The position numbers were made by a program, and so were the translations under genes. Positions 33,649 through 42,224 of a stretch of DNA of 64,000 bases are shown piece by piece. Every line of letters begins with the position of its first letter. Positions within the stretch are counted from its first letter, which is position 1. The notes under the pieces are model-generated. The model saw only the letters and a list, made by a program, of their open reading frames with translations. It did not search any database and was not told the origin of the DNA. Origin of the DNA: SHZL01 sp963784425 (GTDB lineage Bacteria > Pseudomonadota > Gammaproteobacteria > Xanthomonadales > SZUA-36); NCBI GenBank assembly GCA_963784425.1, contig CAWARM010000012.1, forward strand, positions 1 to 64,000, given 5' to 3'.

Positions 33649-34154
33649 CAGGGCTCAACCTGCAACACGACCCTCTGCACGCCTTCGTTCATCTCATCAG
33701 GGTGGTGAGGATCTGCCCAGAATACCTTGACCACAGCAGACCCGGCGCCGTCACATGCCGGCTCACTGGTCTGGCCATCGTCGGGAGACCCGTCGCGACA
33801 CACCAGCGCTGTAGACCCGGGCAGATTCTGCTCAAGTTCGAACTGCCAGCGTGCAAGGTTTCCAGCAGCCCATGCCGCACTGGAACAGCCCGTGGGCGAG
33901 GTGCAGTCCTCACGGGGCGTCTGAACCGGATTGATGTAATGCCCAATCGCCGCCGGGTTCATGAGTATCAGTTCAGCCAGCGAAGAGGCCTGCATGCTGG
34001 CCACCGTCTGGTACTGGGCTTGTTGGGTGCCGTGCACCGAAGTCAGCATCATCAGTGACAAACCACCCAGGCCCAGCGAAAAAACTACTGTTGAAACCAT
34101 CACTTCCACGAGGGAAAAACCGTGTTGAAGGTGTCTGTTTGTGTCTGTTTTCAT
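33648..34154 (-). CDS. pilV: Type IV pilus minor pilin PilV
   Basis: The product (168 residues from ATG 34154) has the prepilin site QHG/FSLVEVMVS with Glu at +5 and a hydrophobic helix (VVFSLGLGGLSLMMLTS). A DUF1803-free PilV-like region follows (ASMQASSLAELILMNPAAIG) with three or more cysteines in the soluble part. It is first in the operon. The frame extends upstream to 34262, but that part is not pilin sequence. No fimT or pilY1 is adjacent, although both usually belong to this operon. Confidence 0.88.
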   Translation of the reverse strand: MKTDTNRHLQHGFSLVEVMVSTVVFSLGLGGLSLMMLTSVHGTQQAQYQTVASMQASSLAELILMNPAAIGHYINPVQTPREDCTSPTGCSSAAWAAGNLARWQFELEQNLPGSTALVCRDGSPDDGQTSEPACDGAGSAVVKVFWADPHHPDEMNEGVQRVVLQVEP

Positions 34155-34316
34155 GATGAAATGAAGTTCAATTAGTACCGGGTTCAGTGTTATTGCCGCT
34201 GCCATTCTCAGGAAGATGTGGCAAGGAGTGTGAACCCCGCACATGGCAGGGCAAATGGGCAATTTACCCGCTGGCGGGTAGGAAAATTGCCGGGCATGCG
34301 CAGCTCTTTCGATTGG

Positions 34317-34345
34317 TTGTTAAAGGGGGGTTATTTGAATATACT
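34317..34345 (+). promoter_or_regulatory. Promoter of tRNA-Thr
   Basis: TTGTTA (34317-34322) and TATACT (34340-34345) are 17 bp apart. The next bases, GGCCGCCC, form a GC-rich discriminator typical of stringently controlled stable-RNA promoters. The predicted start is near 34352, ten bases before the mature tRNA. Confidence 0.85.
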
Positions 34346-34361
34346 GGCCGCCCTTCAAAAC

Positions 34362-34437
34362 GCCGGCATAGCTCAGTTGGCAGAGCGGCGCATTCGTAAT
34401 GCGTAGGTCCGAGGTTCGAATCCCCGTGCCGGCACCA
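34362..34437 (+). tRNA. tRNA-Thr (anticodon CGT)
   Basis: This is a 76-nt cloverleaf with encoded CCA. The acceptor stem GCCGGCA pairs with TGCCGGC, the D-arm is GCTCAGTTGGCAGAGC, and the anticodon loop TTCGTAA gives CGT, which reads ACG (Thr). The T-loop is TTCGAAT. The T-stem CGAGG/CCCCG has one A-C mismatch, and the anticodon stem has one G-T pair at its base. Confidence 0.96.
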
Positions 34438-34453
34438 GTAAATCAAGGCTGCG

Positions 34454-34488
34454 CCCCTCCATACCGGTGGATATGGGGATTTTTTTAG
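34454..34488 (+). terminator. Terminator after tRNA-Thr
   Basis: CCCCTCCA pairs with TGGA...GGGG (a TAT bulge on the 3' side) around a TACCGG loop, followed by A and a run of T. It lies 16 bp after the tRNA. Confidence 0.8.
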
Positions 34489-34616
34489 GATGGATTAATG
34501 AAACGCCAGCAGCGAACCCCCAATCCTGGCGCCTGAACGATAAGCCCGGAATCCAGTTACGGAACCGGGCTTTCCTGTCCATTGAAATGGGGCCATCTCT
34601 TAGCAGGGAATTCGCC

Positions 34617-34646
34617 TTGAGCACGAACACTCGCAATTGATATAGT
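34617..34646 (+). promoter_or_regulatory. Promoter of the SEC-C/2OG oxygenase gene
   Basis: TTGAGC (34617-34622) and TATAGT (34641-34646) have an 18-bp spacer. The -10 element covers the GTG at 34645, so transcription would begin near 34653 and the ATG at 34672 must be the start codon. Confidence 0.65.
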
Positions 34647-34671
34647 GAGCGCTTCGGGAAAGTCTGAGAAT

Positions 34672-35427
34672 ATGCCGGTGAGCGATCCATTCATTTTTCC
34701 AGCATTCCGGCCGGAGCGGAAAGACGCCTGCTTTTGTGGCAGCGGTAAACGATTCAAGTCATGCTGCGGGAGCATGAGCGATCCTCGTGAACCACCCCAC
34801 GGAGTGCACGTTGTTCCTGGATTCCTCGATCCACAAATCTGCCGTGCGTGGGTGGAGTTTCTGGAGCAACAACCCAATGAAGCTTCAAGAGTATTCGATG
34901 CCAGTCGTTCGACGGCATTCAATCCGCAAGTTTCCCTCAAGGGAGGAAGAACATCGCAGGAAATCAGCCTCGGAAATCTGGTAGAGCCGGTGAATCGGGT
35001 TGTCGCGCAGTGCTTCCATAATTCCGCGGCGTTGTTTGGTCGTGAAATAGAATGGTTTGAACAGCCCAAGGTGCTGCGCTATGGACCTGGTAACTCGTAT
35101 GGCATGCACGCAGATAATTGTTACCGCGCGAGCACCGAGAGTTTCTGGACCAAGAAAATTGATCGTGATATCAGTCTGCTGATTTACCTCAATGAAGATT
35201 TTGTGGGTGGCAGCCTGAGTTTTGAAAAGTTTTTTTACAGCTACCAACCCAAGGTCGGTGATCTCTTATTATTTCCCTCGGATAATCGCTATAAACACAG
35301 TGCCAATCCAGTGCACTCCGGGATCAGATACGTCATCGTTTCGTGGGGCGCTTTTCTTGGTGAACCCCGGGTCCATGCCACGCCCATCGCGAAACATGTG
35401 TTGATGTCGGACTTTCCTTACCTATAG
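34672..35427 (+). CDS. SEC-C zinc motif fused to a Fe(II)/2OG oxygenase
   Basis: The product has 251 residues from ATG 34672. An N-terminal SEC-C motif (ACFCGSGKRFKSCCG, CxC...CC zinc knuckle) is joined to a prolyl-4-hydroxylase-type oxygenase domain. Its signatures are VLRYGPGNSYGMHADNCY (HxD), ISLLIYLNEDFVGGSLSFE, the distal His in NRYKHSANPV and Arg in GIRYVIVSWG. SEC-C motifs often mediate contact with ribosomes or SecB-like partners, so a protein substrate is plausible. It is monocistronic, and converges with the following membrane protein with six bases of overlap. Confidence 0.85.
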   Translation: MPVSDPFIFPAFRPERKDACFCGSGKRFKSCCGSMSDPREPPHGVHVVPGFLDPQICRAWVEFLEQQPNEASRVFDASRSTAFNPQVSLKGGRTSQEISLGNLVEPVNRVVAQCFHNSAALFGREIEWFEQPKVLRYGPGNSYGMHADNCYRASTESFWTKKIDRDISLLIYLNEDFVGGSLSFEKFFYSYQPKVGDLLLFPSDNRYKHSANPVHSGIRYVIVSWGAFLGEPRVHATPIAKHVLMSDFPYL

Positions 35428-35865
35428 TCTCGAACCCGCCTGGTCCCACAGCCGCATGCGCTTATACACATAAGCAGCGATGATCAGGTCATAGGCAAGG
35501 CAAAATGCAGCATAGCCTGCCGGAACTTCTGTCCAGGGAATAACGCCAATTGATGCTACATAAACCTCGTGGAGCACGTCCCACACTCCGTGGGCAACAT
35601 AGGCAACGACCAGGATCCAGCTGGCCATGAACTGGGCCAGCAAGGCGAGCACGGTAAAAATAATCAAGCCAACGATCTCCGCGTGCAGCGCAGTGAGGTC
35701 GCCGTAATAGTAAGAGAATCCGATGTAAAACAAGGCTATGGGAATCAACGTCAGGGAGAAGAAGATCTTTTCGCCACGCAGACCCAGAAACTTGCGCACG
35801 GGCATTATGGTGCCGGGGATGGCGATGACTATGCCAATAATTAATCCGATAATATTTGCCATCAT
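35422..35865 (-). CDS. Small multi-pass membrane protein, possibly DUF6010
   Basis: This 147-residue protein has four hydrophobic segments (IIGLIIGIVIAIPGTIM, LTLIPIALFYIGFSYYY, AEIVGLIIFTVLALLAQFMA and AGYAAFCLAYDLIIAAYVY) and the polar motif AHGVWDVLHE in a loop. The AHG-WD-H pattern and length resemble DUF6010 proteins; function is unknown. It starts at ATG 35865 or 35862. It is divergent from the RND adaptor gene. Confidence 0.6.
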   Translation of the reverse strand: MMANIIGLIIGIVIAIPGTIMPVRKFLGLRGEKIFFSLTLIPIALFYIGFSYYYGDLTALHAEIVGLIIFTVLALLAQFMASWILVVAYVAHGVWDVLHEVYVASIGVIPWTEVPAGYAAFCLAYDLIIAAYVYKRMRLWDQAGSRL

Positions 35866-36017
35866 GATTAGCCGCCTTTGAAGATTACCTGAACGCTAGA
35901 TTACGCGCTTTGTGCAGCGTCCCGCTAGTGGATTTTGTTGGGCAGTTGGCGAATGGTGCTAGAATCTTCCGTCCGCAGACATAGTCGCTAAGCTTCCGGA
36001 AAAATCGAACTGATTCA

Positions 36018-37136
36018 ATGCGTAAACTGATTGTAATTCTGCTGCTGCTGGCCCTTGCGGGTGCAGCTTACCAGGCGAAGCGCTGGATGTCCGGGGGCGC
36101 AGACATCGCCGCAAAACCGGCCCCTGCTGCCGTGGTCGTGGCAGTGGCAACAGTCCAGGAGGAGTCCTGGCTGCCTTCCATCCGGGCAACCGGCAGCCTG
36201 CGTGCCTATCAGGGCGTGAACGTTACGGCCCAGGAATCGGGCATGGTAACCACCATTTACTTCGACTCAGGGCGAAAAGTCAGCAAAGGTGAACTGCTGC
36301 TGCAACAGTACGATGCGGACAAACAGCTCACGCTCAAGAGCCTCAGGGCGGAATTGAGTCTGGCGCAAAAGAGCTACGACCGAAATCAGCGCCTGAAAGG
36401 TAATCAGGCCGTGTCGCAATCGCAACTCGACACCACGTCCAGCGACCTGGATCGCCTGACTGCCCAGGTCGGGAGTCTCGAGGTCTCGATTGCCAAGCTC
36501 GCCATTCGTGCCCCGTTCGATGGCATTTTGGGTATTCGCCAGGTGAATTTGGGCCAGTACATTGAGCCGGGTGATGACATCGTCACGTTGCAGGCCCTTA
36601 ATCCAATGCGTGTCGAATTTCCGCTGCCGCAGAACCGGTTGGCGCAGGTGTGGATCGGGCAGCCAGTGCAATTTGACGTGGATGCCTATCCCGGCCTGGT
36701 GTTCTCCGGCAAAGTCAATGCCATCGAACCAGTCATTGATCCCGATACCCGCAGCTTCCAGGTGGAGGCCGAGGTTTCGAATCCGGATCTGAAGCTGCGC
36801 CCGGGCATGTTCGTCAATACCACCTTAATGCTACCTGCCGATGAAAAAGTTCTGACCCTGCCGCAGCTGGCCATCAGTTATAACCCGTATGGCGATTCGG
36901 TTTTCGTGGTTGAAAATTCGGTCGATGACAAGGGAGGCAGCTCACTGGTAGCGGAAAGTGTCTTTGTAACCCTGGGTGAGAAACGTGGGGATCAGGTGGC
37001 CATTCTGTCCGGGCTGAAAGCGGGACAGCGCGTGGTGACTGCCGGCCAACTACGACTGCGTAACGGTAGCCCGGTCGTCATTGATGACAAGACTGTTCCG
37101 GAGAGCAGCCCGGATCCCGCCGTCGAAAACAACTGA
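36018..37136 (+). CDS. RND efflux periplasmic adaptor
   Basis: This 372-residue membrane fusion protein has an N-terminal hydrophobic anchor (KLIVILLLLALAGAAYQ). The lipoyl/barrel-sandwich halves flank a short coiled coil (YDADKQLTLKSLRAELSLAQ), with IRAPFDGILGIRQVNLGQYI and VIDPDTRSFQVEAEV conserved, then a beta barrel. Adaptors of this type link an inner-membrane RND pump to an outer-membrane TolC channel. No outer-membrane factor gene is nearby. It lies five bases before the pump gene. Confidence 0.92.
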   Translation: MRKLIVILLLLALAGAAYQAKRWMSGGADIAAKPAPAAVVVAVATVQEESWLPSIRATGSLRAYQGVNVTAQESGMVTTIYFDSGRKVSKGELLLQQYDADKQLTLKSLRAELSLAQKSYDRNQRLKGNQAVSQSQLDTTSSDLDRLTAQVGSLEVSIAKLAIRAPFDGILGIRQVNLGQYIEPGDDIVTLQALNPMRVEFPLPQNRLAQVWIGQPVQFDVDAYPGLVFSGKVNAIEPVIDPDTRSFQVEAEVSNPDLKLRPGMFVNTTLMLPADEKVLTLPQLAISYNPYGDSVFVVENSVDDKGGSSLVAESVFVTLGEKRGDQVAILSGLKAGQRVVTAGQLRLRNGSPVVIDDKTVPESSPDPAVENN

Positions 37137-37141
37137 ACCGC

Positions 37142-40100
37142 ATGAAATTTACCGATTTATTTGTCCGCAAGCCCGTGCTGGCAACGGTGGTCAACCTGAT
37201 GATTCTTCTGCTGGGCATCATGGCTTACCAGCAATTGACAGTCAGGCAGTACCCGGTGAGCGAAAGCTCCATCATTACGGTCAATACAGTTTATGTGGGT
37301 GCCGCGGCCGAACTGGTGCAGGGCTTTGTGACCATCCCGCTGGAACGTGAGATCGCCAGCGCCGAAGGCATTGATTTCCTCGAATCCACCTCCTCCCAGG
37401 GCATGAGCTCAATCGTCGCCCACCTCAAGCTCAACTATGATTCCAATGTCGCCCTGACGCAGATAACCTCCAAGGTCAACAAAATCCGCAATCAACTTCC
37501 TGCCGGTAGTGAGGACCCCACGATCACGTTCAGCACCGACGAGAGCACGGCTTCGATGTATTTGGCGTTTGAGAGTGAAACGATGGAACCCAACCGGGTG
37601 ACGGACTATCTCGTTCGTGAAGTACAACCCAAGATCGAATCGCAGTCCGGCGTTGAACAGGCGCTGATCAGGGGCGCACGTAATTTCGCCATGCGTATCT
37701 GGCTGGACCCCGAACGCATGGCAGCGCTGGGTATTACGCCAGGGCAGGTGCGCGGGGCCTTGACTGCAAACAATTTCCAGGCAGCCGTGGGCAGAACCAA
37801 GGGCGCTGCCGTTGTGGTGAATTTGCGCGCCGACACCGATTTGCACACTGTTGAGGAATTCCAGGAACTGATCGTCAAGCAGGAGGGCAATGCCGTAGTG
37901 CGCCTGAAAGACATTGCACAGGTCGTGCTGGGTGCAGAAGACTACGATGCATCCGTGCGTATTGGGGGCAAGCCGGCGGTAGTAATGGCGATTTCCGTGC
38001 TACCCAACGCCAATGTGCTGGATGTGATCGGCAAAGTGCGCAAGCTGTTTCCCGAGATCCAGGCACAATTGCCGCCAGGCATGTCGGCCAACATTTCTTA
38101 TGACAAAACGCTTTACATCAAGGACGCTATTTCCGAGGTACGTGTGACATTAGTTGAGGCGCTCGCCATCGTTACCCTGGTGGTTTACCTCTTCCTCGGT
38201 TCGTTGCGGGCACTGTTGATCCCGATTGTGACTATTCCACTGTCGCTGATCGGCGCCGGCACCGTGATGCTGATGTTGGGGTATTCGATCAATCTCCTGA
38301 CTTTGCTGAGCCTGGTCATTGCCATTGGCCTGGTGGTGGACGATGCCATCATCATGGCGGAGAACATCCACCGGCACATTGAAGAGGGCATGCCGGTCCT
38401 GCAGGCAGCTTTTCAGGGTGCACGTGAACTGGCGACTCCCGTCATAGCCATGACTATTACCCTGGTTGCCGTATACATGCCTATTGGATTTGTTGGCGGT
38501 CTGACCGGAAGCCTGTTCAGTGAATTTGCCTTTACCCTGGCTGGCGCCGTTCTGATCTCGGGGGTGGTTGCGCTGACCCTGTCACCGATGATGTGCTCCC
38601 GGTTGTTCAAACCGCATTCCGACAATGCGCACGGATTGGAACAAATGCTGGACCATGGGTTCGAGTCCCTGCGCCGCCTGTACCAGCGTTTGTTGCACCG
38701 GGCGCTGGATTTCCTGCCCATAGTCCTGGTAGTTGCCGCTTTGGTCCTGGCGAGCATTTACTTCATGTTCGCAGCATCCAGTCGTGAGTTGGCGCCGACC
38801 GAAGATGAAAGCTTGGTGCTCATACAATCTACGGCGCCGGCGAATACCTCGCCAGACCAGCTGTTGAAATACGCCGAAGCCCTGACGGAAGCCATCCACG
38901 ACGTGCCGGAAGTGTCCGTGATTTTCCAATTTATCGGGAGCAATTCACCTGGCGGCGGGAGCGCGAATTCAGCCTTTACTGGCATGCTCTTCAAGCCGCG
39001 AAACGAACGCGAGAGATCCCAGCACGAATTGCAATTGGAGATACAGCAAAAAATTGACGAGGTCCCGGGTTTTAAATCTGCCGCATTCACCCGGCCTCCG
39101 ATGCCCGGGGCCGGGCGGGCTCTTGCGATACAATTCATCATCGGATCAACCGAGCCGCCGTTTGCAGTGTATGAGGCAGTGCAGGGATTCGCGGACTTGG
39201 TACGCGACAGCGGCAAGTTCAGCTTCGTTGACACGGATCTCAAATTTGATTTGCCACAGATCATGACTCACATCGATCGCGATAAAGCGGCGGATCTCGG
39301 CATCGATATGCAGCAATTGGGCAACGACCTGGCAGTCATGCTGGGCGGAAATTATGTCAATCGCTTCAGCATAAGCGGGCAGAGTTACAAGGTGATCCCG
39401 CAAGTGGAAAGGCGATTCAGACTGAATGCAGATCAACTGGGGCAGTTCCAGGTGGCAAGCCGCGACGGCCGATTGGTTCCGCTTTCATCTTTTGTCTCAT
39501 TCGAGCAGGGCGTAACACCGCAATCATTGAAACGATTTCAACAACTCAACTCAGCCACGCTGTCCGCACTGCCGGTGCCTGGATTATCCGTCGGAGATGC
39601 GCTGGACTACCTGACCAGTCTGGCGCGGGAAACACTTCCGCGTGGTTACAGCGTGGATTATGCCGGGACTTCCCGCCAGTACATGCAGGAAGGCGGTTCG
39701 CTGACAGGTGCGTTTTTCATTGCCATGCTGATCATTTACCTGGTTTTGGCCGCGCAGTTCGAGTCCTTTCGTGACCCCCTGATCATGCTGGTCAGCGTGC
39801 CGATGTCGGTCGCGGGTGCCTTGTTTTTTCTGTGGTTAGGGCTGGCCTCGATAAACATTTACACCCAGATCGGCCTGATCACGCTGATTGGCCTGGTCAG
39901 TAAACACGGCATCCTGATCGTGCAATTCGCCAACCAGATTCAGCGGGACGAGGGCCTGGGGCGCCGCGCTGCGGTGGAAAAAGCCGCCGGTATCCGGCTG
40001 CGGCCCATCCTGATGACTACCGCGGCGATGGTTCTGGGCGTGGTGCCGCTGCTGCTGGCCAGCGGGGCTGGCGCTGAGGCTCGTTTTGACATTGGCCTGG

Positions 40101-40240
40101 TGATTGCCAGTGGGATGTCAATTGGTACCCTGTTCACCCTGTTCATCGTGCCGGTGATGTACACGCTGATGGCACAGCAGCATCAGCTTGCCGGACAGCC
40201 CGCTGCCGGAGTTGTTCGCTCGCTAGCGCAGAGCAGTTAA
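37142..40240 (+). CDS. RND multidrug efflux pump, HAE1 type
   Basis: This 1032-residue proton-driven inner-membrane transporter is of the AcrB/MexF class, with 12 membrane helices and two large periplasmic loops. It begins MKFTDLFVRKPVLATVVNLM. The TM4 aspartate pair is in GLVVDDAIIMAENIHRH. Other conserved segments are PVIAMTITLVAVYMPIGF, QRDEGLGRRAA and RLRPILMTTAAMVLGVVPLL. Substrate is unknown. It is paired with the upstream adaptor, and no regulator is adjacent. Confidence 0.95.
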   Translation: MKFTDLFVRKPVLATVVNLMILLLGIMAYQQLTVRQYPVSESSIITVNTVYVGAAAELVQGFVTIPLEREIASAEGIDFLESTSSQGMSSIVAHLKLNYDSNVALTQITSKVNKIRNQLPAGSEDPTITFSTDESTASMYLAFESETMEPNRVTDYLVREVQPKIESQSGVEQALIRGARNFAMRIWLDPERMAALGITPGQVRGALTANNFQAAVGRTKGAAVVVNLRADTDLHTVEEFQELIVKQEGNAVVRLKDIAQVVLGAEDYDASVRIGGKPAVVMAISVLPNANVLDVIGKVRKLFPEIQAQLPPGMSANISYDKTLYIKDAISEVRVTLVEALAIVTLVVYLFLGSLRALLIPIVTIPLSLIGAGTVMLMLGYSINLLTLLSLVIAIGLVVDDAIIMAENIHRHIEEGMPVLQAAFQGARELATPVIAMTITLVAVYMPIGFVGGLTGSLFSEFAFTLAGAVLISGVVALTLSPMMCSRLFKPHSDNAHGLEQMLDHGFESLRRLYQRLLHRALDFLPIVLVVAALVLASIYFMFAASSRELAPTEDESLVLIQSTAPANTSPDQLLKYAEALTEAIHDVPEVSVIFQFIGSNSPGGGSANSAFTGMLFKPRNERERSQHELQLEIQQKIDEVPGFKSAAFTRPPMPGAGRALAIQFIIGSTEPPFAVYEAVQGFADLVRDSGKFSFVDTDLKFDLPQIMTHIDRDKAADLGIDMQQLGNDLAVMLGGNYVNRFSISGQSYKVIPQVERRFRLNADQLGQFQVASRDGRLVPLSSFVSFEQGVTPQSLKRFQQLNSATLSALPVPGLSVGDALDYLTSLARETLPRGYSVDYAGTSRQYMQEGGSLTGAFFIAMLIIYLVLAAQFESFRDPLIMLVSVPMSVAGALFFLWLGLASINIYTQIGLITLIGLVSKHGILIVQFANQIQRDEGLGRRAAVEKAAGIRLRPILMTTAAMVLGVVPLLLASGAGAEARFDIGLVIASGMSIGTLFTLFIVPVMYTLMAQQHQLAGQPAAGVVRSLAQSS

Positions 40241-40272
40241 AATCCCCACTGGTCGCCGGAGGGAAATACACC

Positions 40273-41271
40273 ATGCCCGTTTCGTTTCATATCGGCATCC
40301 TGCCCAATCGCCCTATCCGGGATTTTGTCAGCTGGATCGCCCGCGCGGATGAGCTCGGTTTCGCCGGGGTCTGGGTTGCCGATTCGCAATCTATTTTTCG
40401 TGATGCGTTCATGGCGCTTACCTTGTTTGCTGAGCACACGCGGCACATGCAGTTGGCAACTGGCGTCGCAAACATCATTACCCGTCATCCGGCTGTATTG
40501 GCCCACAGCTTTGCTACCCTTGATGAGCTATCCGGAGGGCGAGCCATACTGGGGATAGGGATAGGCGATAGCGCTATCTACACCATCGGGCAAAAGCCAT
40601 CAAAATTGGCCCGCCTGGAAGCGGTCATCCGGGTTCTTCGTGCTTTGCTGGCTGGTGAAACGGTGAGCTTCGATGGACAGGAACTAAAGGTGAATTGGCC
40701 TCCTCGTAAGGTGCCGGTGGTGATTGCCTGCACCGGACCAAAGTCCTTGCAACTCGCCGGGCGCATCGCCGACGGCGTTTTGTTCCAGGTGGGCGCCGAT
40801 CCCCAACTGGTGCGATACGCACAGAAGAATATCGCCATCGGCGCTGAGCAAGCGGGGCGAAAACTTTCGGATGTCAAACTCTATCAACGACTCGCTTGTG
40901 GCGTCGCGACGGACCGGGAGCGGATTCGGGCAGAAGTAAGAGGCTATGCCTCGATCGCTGCCGGAACGATTTACGCAGGTATTCCACGCGAAGACATTCC
41001 CGATGACCTGTGGCACGACCTGAAGCACATGAAAGATCAGTATGATTATCAGCAGCACGGCAACATGAAGGCAAAACATGCCGGGCTGATTACCGAGCGT
41101 ATTTTGGATGCGGTGTCCATATCCGGCACACCCGAAGAGGTTATACCCCGGTTCCGCGAATTGATTGCACTGGGAGTCGAAAACTTTGTGCTCCCCATCG
41201 CCACCAATGAGCCGGATGTCATGATCAACACCCTGGCGGAGCACGTGATTCCGCATTTGCAATCAAATTGA
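40273..41271 (+). CDS. LLM-class flavin-dependent oxidoreductase
   Basis: This 332-residue luciferase-like TIM-barrel protein is close to the F420/FMN-dependent methylene-tetrahydromethanopterin reductase-like branch. Features are HIGILPNRPIRDFVSWIARA, ADELGFAGVWVADS, ATGVANIITRHPAVLAHSFA, LDELSGGRAILGIGIGDSA and VPVVIACTGPKSLQLAG. The substrate cannot be inferred from sequence. A strong SD (GGAGGG) precedes ATG 40273, 32 bp after the RND pump. The stop overlaps the next gene's ATG (TGATG), so the two are translated together. Confidence 0.88.
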   Translation: MPVSFHIGILPNRPIRDFVSWIARADELGFAGVWVADSQSIFRDAFMALTLFAEHTRHMQLATGVANIITRHPAVLAHSFATLDELSGGRAILGIGIGDSAIYTIGQKPSKLARLEAVIRVLRALLAGETVSFDGQELKVNWPPRKVPVVIACTGPKSLQLAGRIADGVLFQVGADPQLVRYAQKNIAIGAEQAGRKLSDVKLYQRLACGVATDRERIRAEVRGYASIAAGTIYAGIPREDIPDDLWHDLKHMKDQYDYQQHGNMKAKHAGLITERILDAVSISGTPEEVIPRFRELIALGVENFVLPIATNEPDVMINTLAEHVIPHLQSN

Positions 41272-42134
41272 TGACTGCTGTTACCTTAGGTTTCAAGGCT
41301 TTTGACGCGCACGAGTTGCTGTGTCACTTTGTTGCGGTCAAGTCCGGTCTGTATAAAAAGAACCAGCTGCAGGTGGATCTCGTTGATATCACCTTTATTG
41401 CGGAAACCGAGTTGCCCGGACACTGGTTTCAGGCCAGTTGCGGTGCCGCGCTGGCCAGTGCGGTCAAAGGGATTCCCCAGCGTGTGGTCTTCGTCGCTGT
41501 AGACAAGCCGATGTTCTGGATCTATGCCAGTCCCGGCATAAAAAGTGTGGCCGACTTGAAGAATAGGCGACTGGCAACCTTTCCGGCCATCGCACCTCCG
41601 CATCACCTGGCCAATATCATCATGAGCAGGGCAGGGCTCGATATTTCGAAAGAGGTGAGTTTGCACAGCGCCAGGGACGACACGGCCCGGCTTGGATTGC
41701 TAAAGGGCGGCTATGTGGACGCCGCTGTTATCAGTTCAGCGCAGGCGCCGGCCAAACTCATTGGGCTCGGTTTTAATACCCTGTGTTTCTTTGGGGATGA
41801 GATCAGGATACCGACAACCGGACTGGGAGTTGATCAAAATTACCTCGACAAGGAATTTGAACTGGCACGGCTATTGGTGGACACGCACAAAGCGAGCCTG
41901 CTGCTGATTCAAAATGACCCCGTCCTCGTAGGCCGGGTGTTGCAGGAATATTTTGACGTGGCGAAGGAACACGCAGACGCTACGGCCCGGTTTTATCAAT
42001 CCTGCTTTACGAAAGACGGTAAAACCACTGCGGACATCGCACAGGCTGCCATCAATGGCCTGTCGACATCCCTAAACGATTCGGCGTTAAACGTTTCCAA
42101 ACCCATCGCCTGGCAACAGATTTATCAGTTTTGA
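41271..42134 (+). CDS. NMT1/THI5-like substrate-binding-fold protein without signal peptide
   Basis: The product has 287 residues. It shows the two-lobed periplasmic-binding-protein pattern of the NMT1/SsuA group (FVAVKSGLYKKNQLQVDLVD, KGIPQRVVFVAVDKP, IKSVADLKNRRLATFP and LLKGGYVDAAVISSAQAP). Unlike transport proteins of this class it starts directly at MTAVTLGFKAF with no export signal, and no ABC permease or ATPase is nearby. It is therefore more likely a cytoplasmic ligand-binding protein or enzyme; known cytoplasmic enzymes with this fold include THI5 and phthalate decarboxylases. The CCCFC motif of THI5 is absent. It is coupled to the LLM gene. Confidence 0.78.
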   Translation: MTAVTLGFKAFDAHELLCHFVAVKSGLYKKNQLQVDLVDITFIAETELPGHWFQASCGAALASAVKGIPQRVVFVAVDKPMFWIYASPGIKSVADLKNRRLATFPAIAPPHHLANIIMSRAGLDISKEVSLHSARDDTARLGLLKGGYVDAAVISSAQAPAKLIGLGFNTLCFFGDEIRIPTTGLGVDQNYLDKEFELARLLVDTHKASLLLIQNDPVLVGRVLQEYFDVAKEHADATARFYQSCFTKDGKTTADIAQAAINGLSTSLNDSALNVSKPIAWQQIYQF

Positions 42135-42224
42135 TGAAACTACAGATGTGATCGTACAGGTGAATATTCTGTTGCTGAGGCTGCCTTCCAAGTACGATAT
42201 ATCGTCTTCAAACAGGTATTCGCA

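Noticed and set aside
41271..42134. THI5-type HMP-P synthase
   Set aside because: The Cys-rich CCCFC motif and the PLP-bearing context of THI5 are absent.
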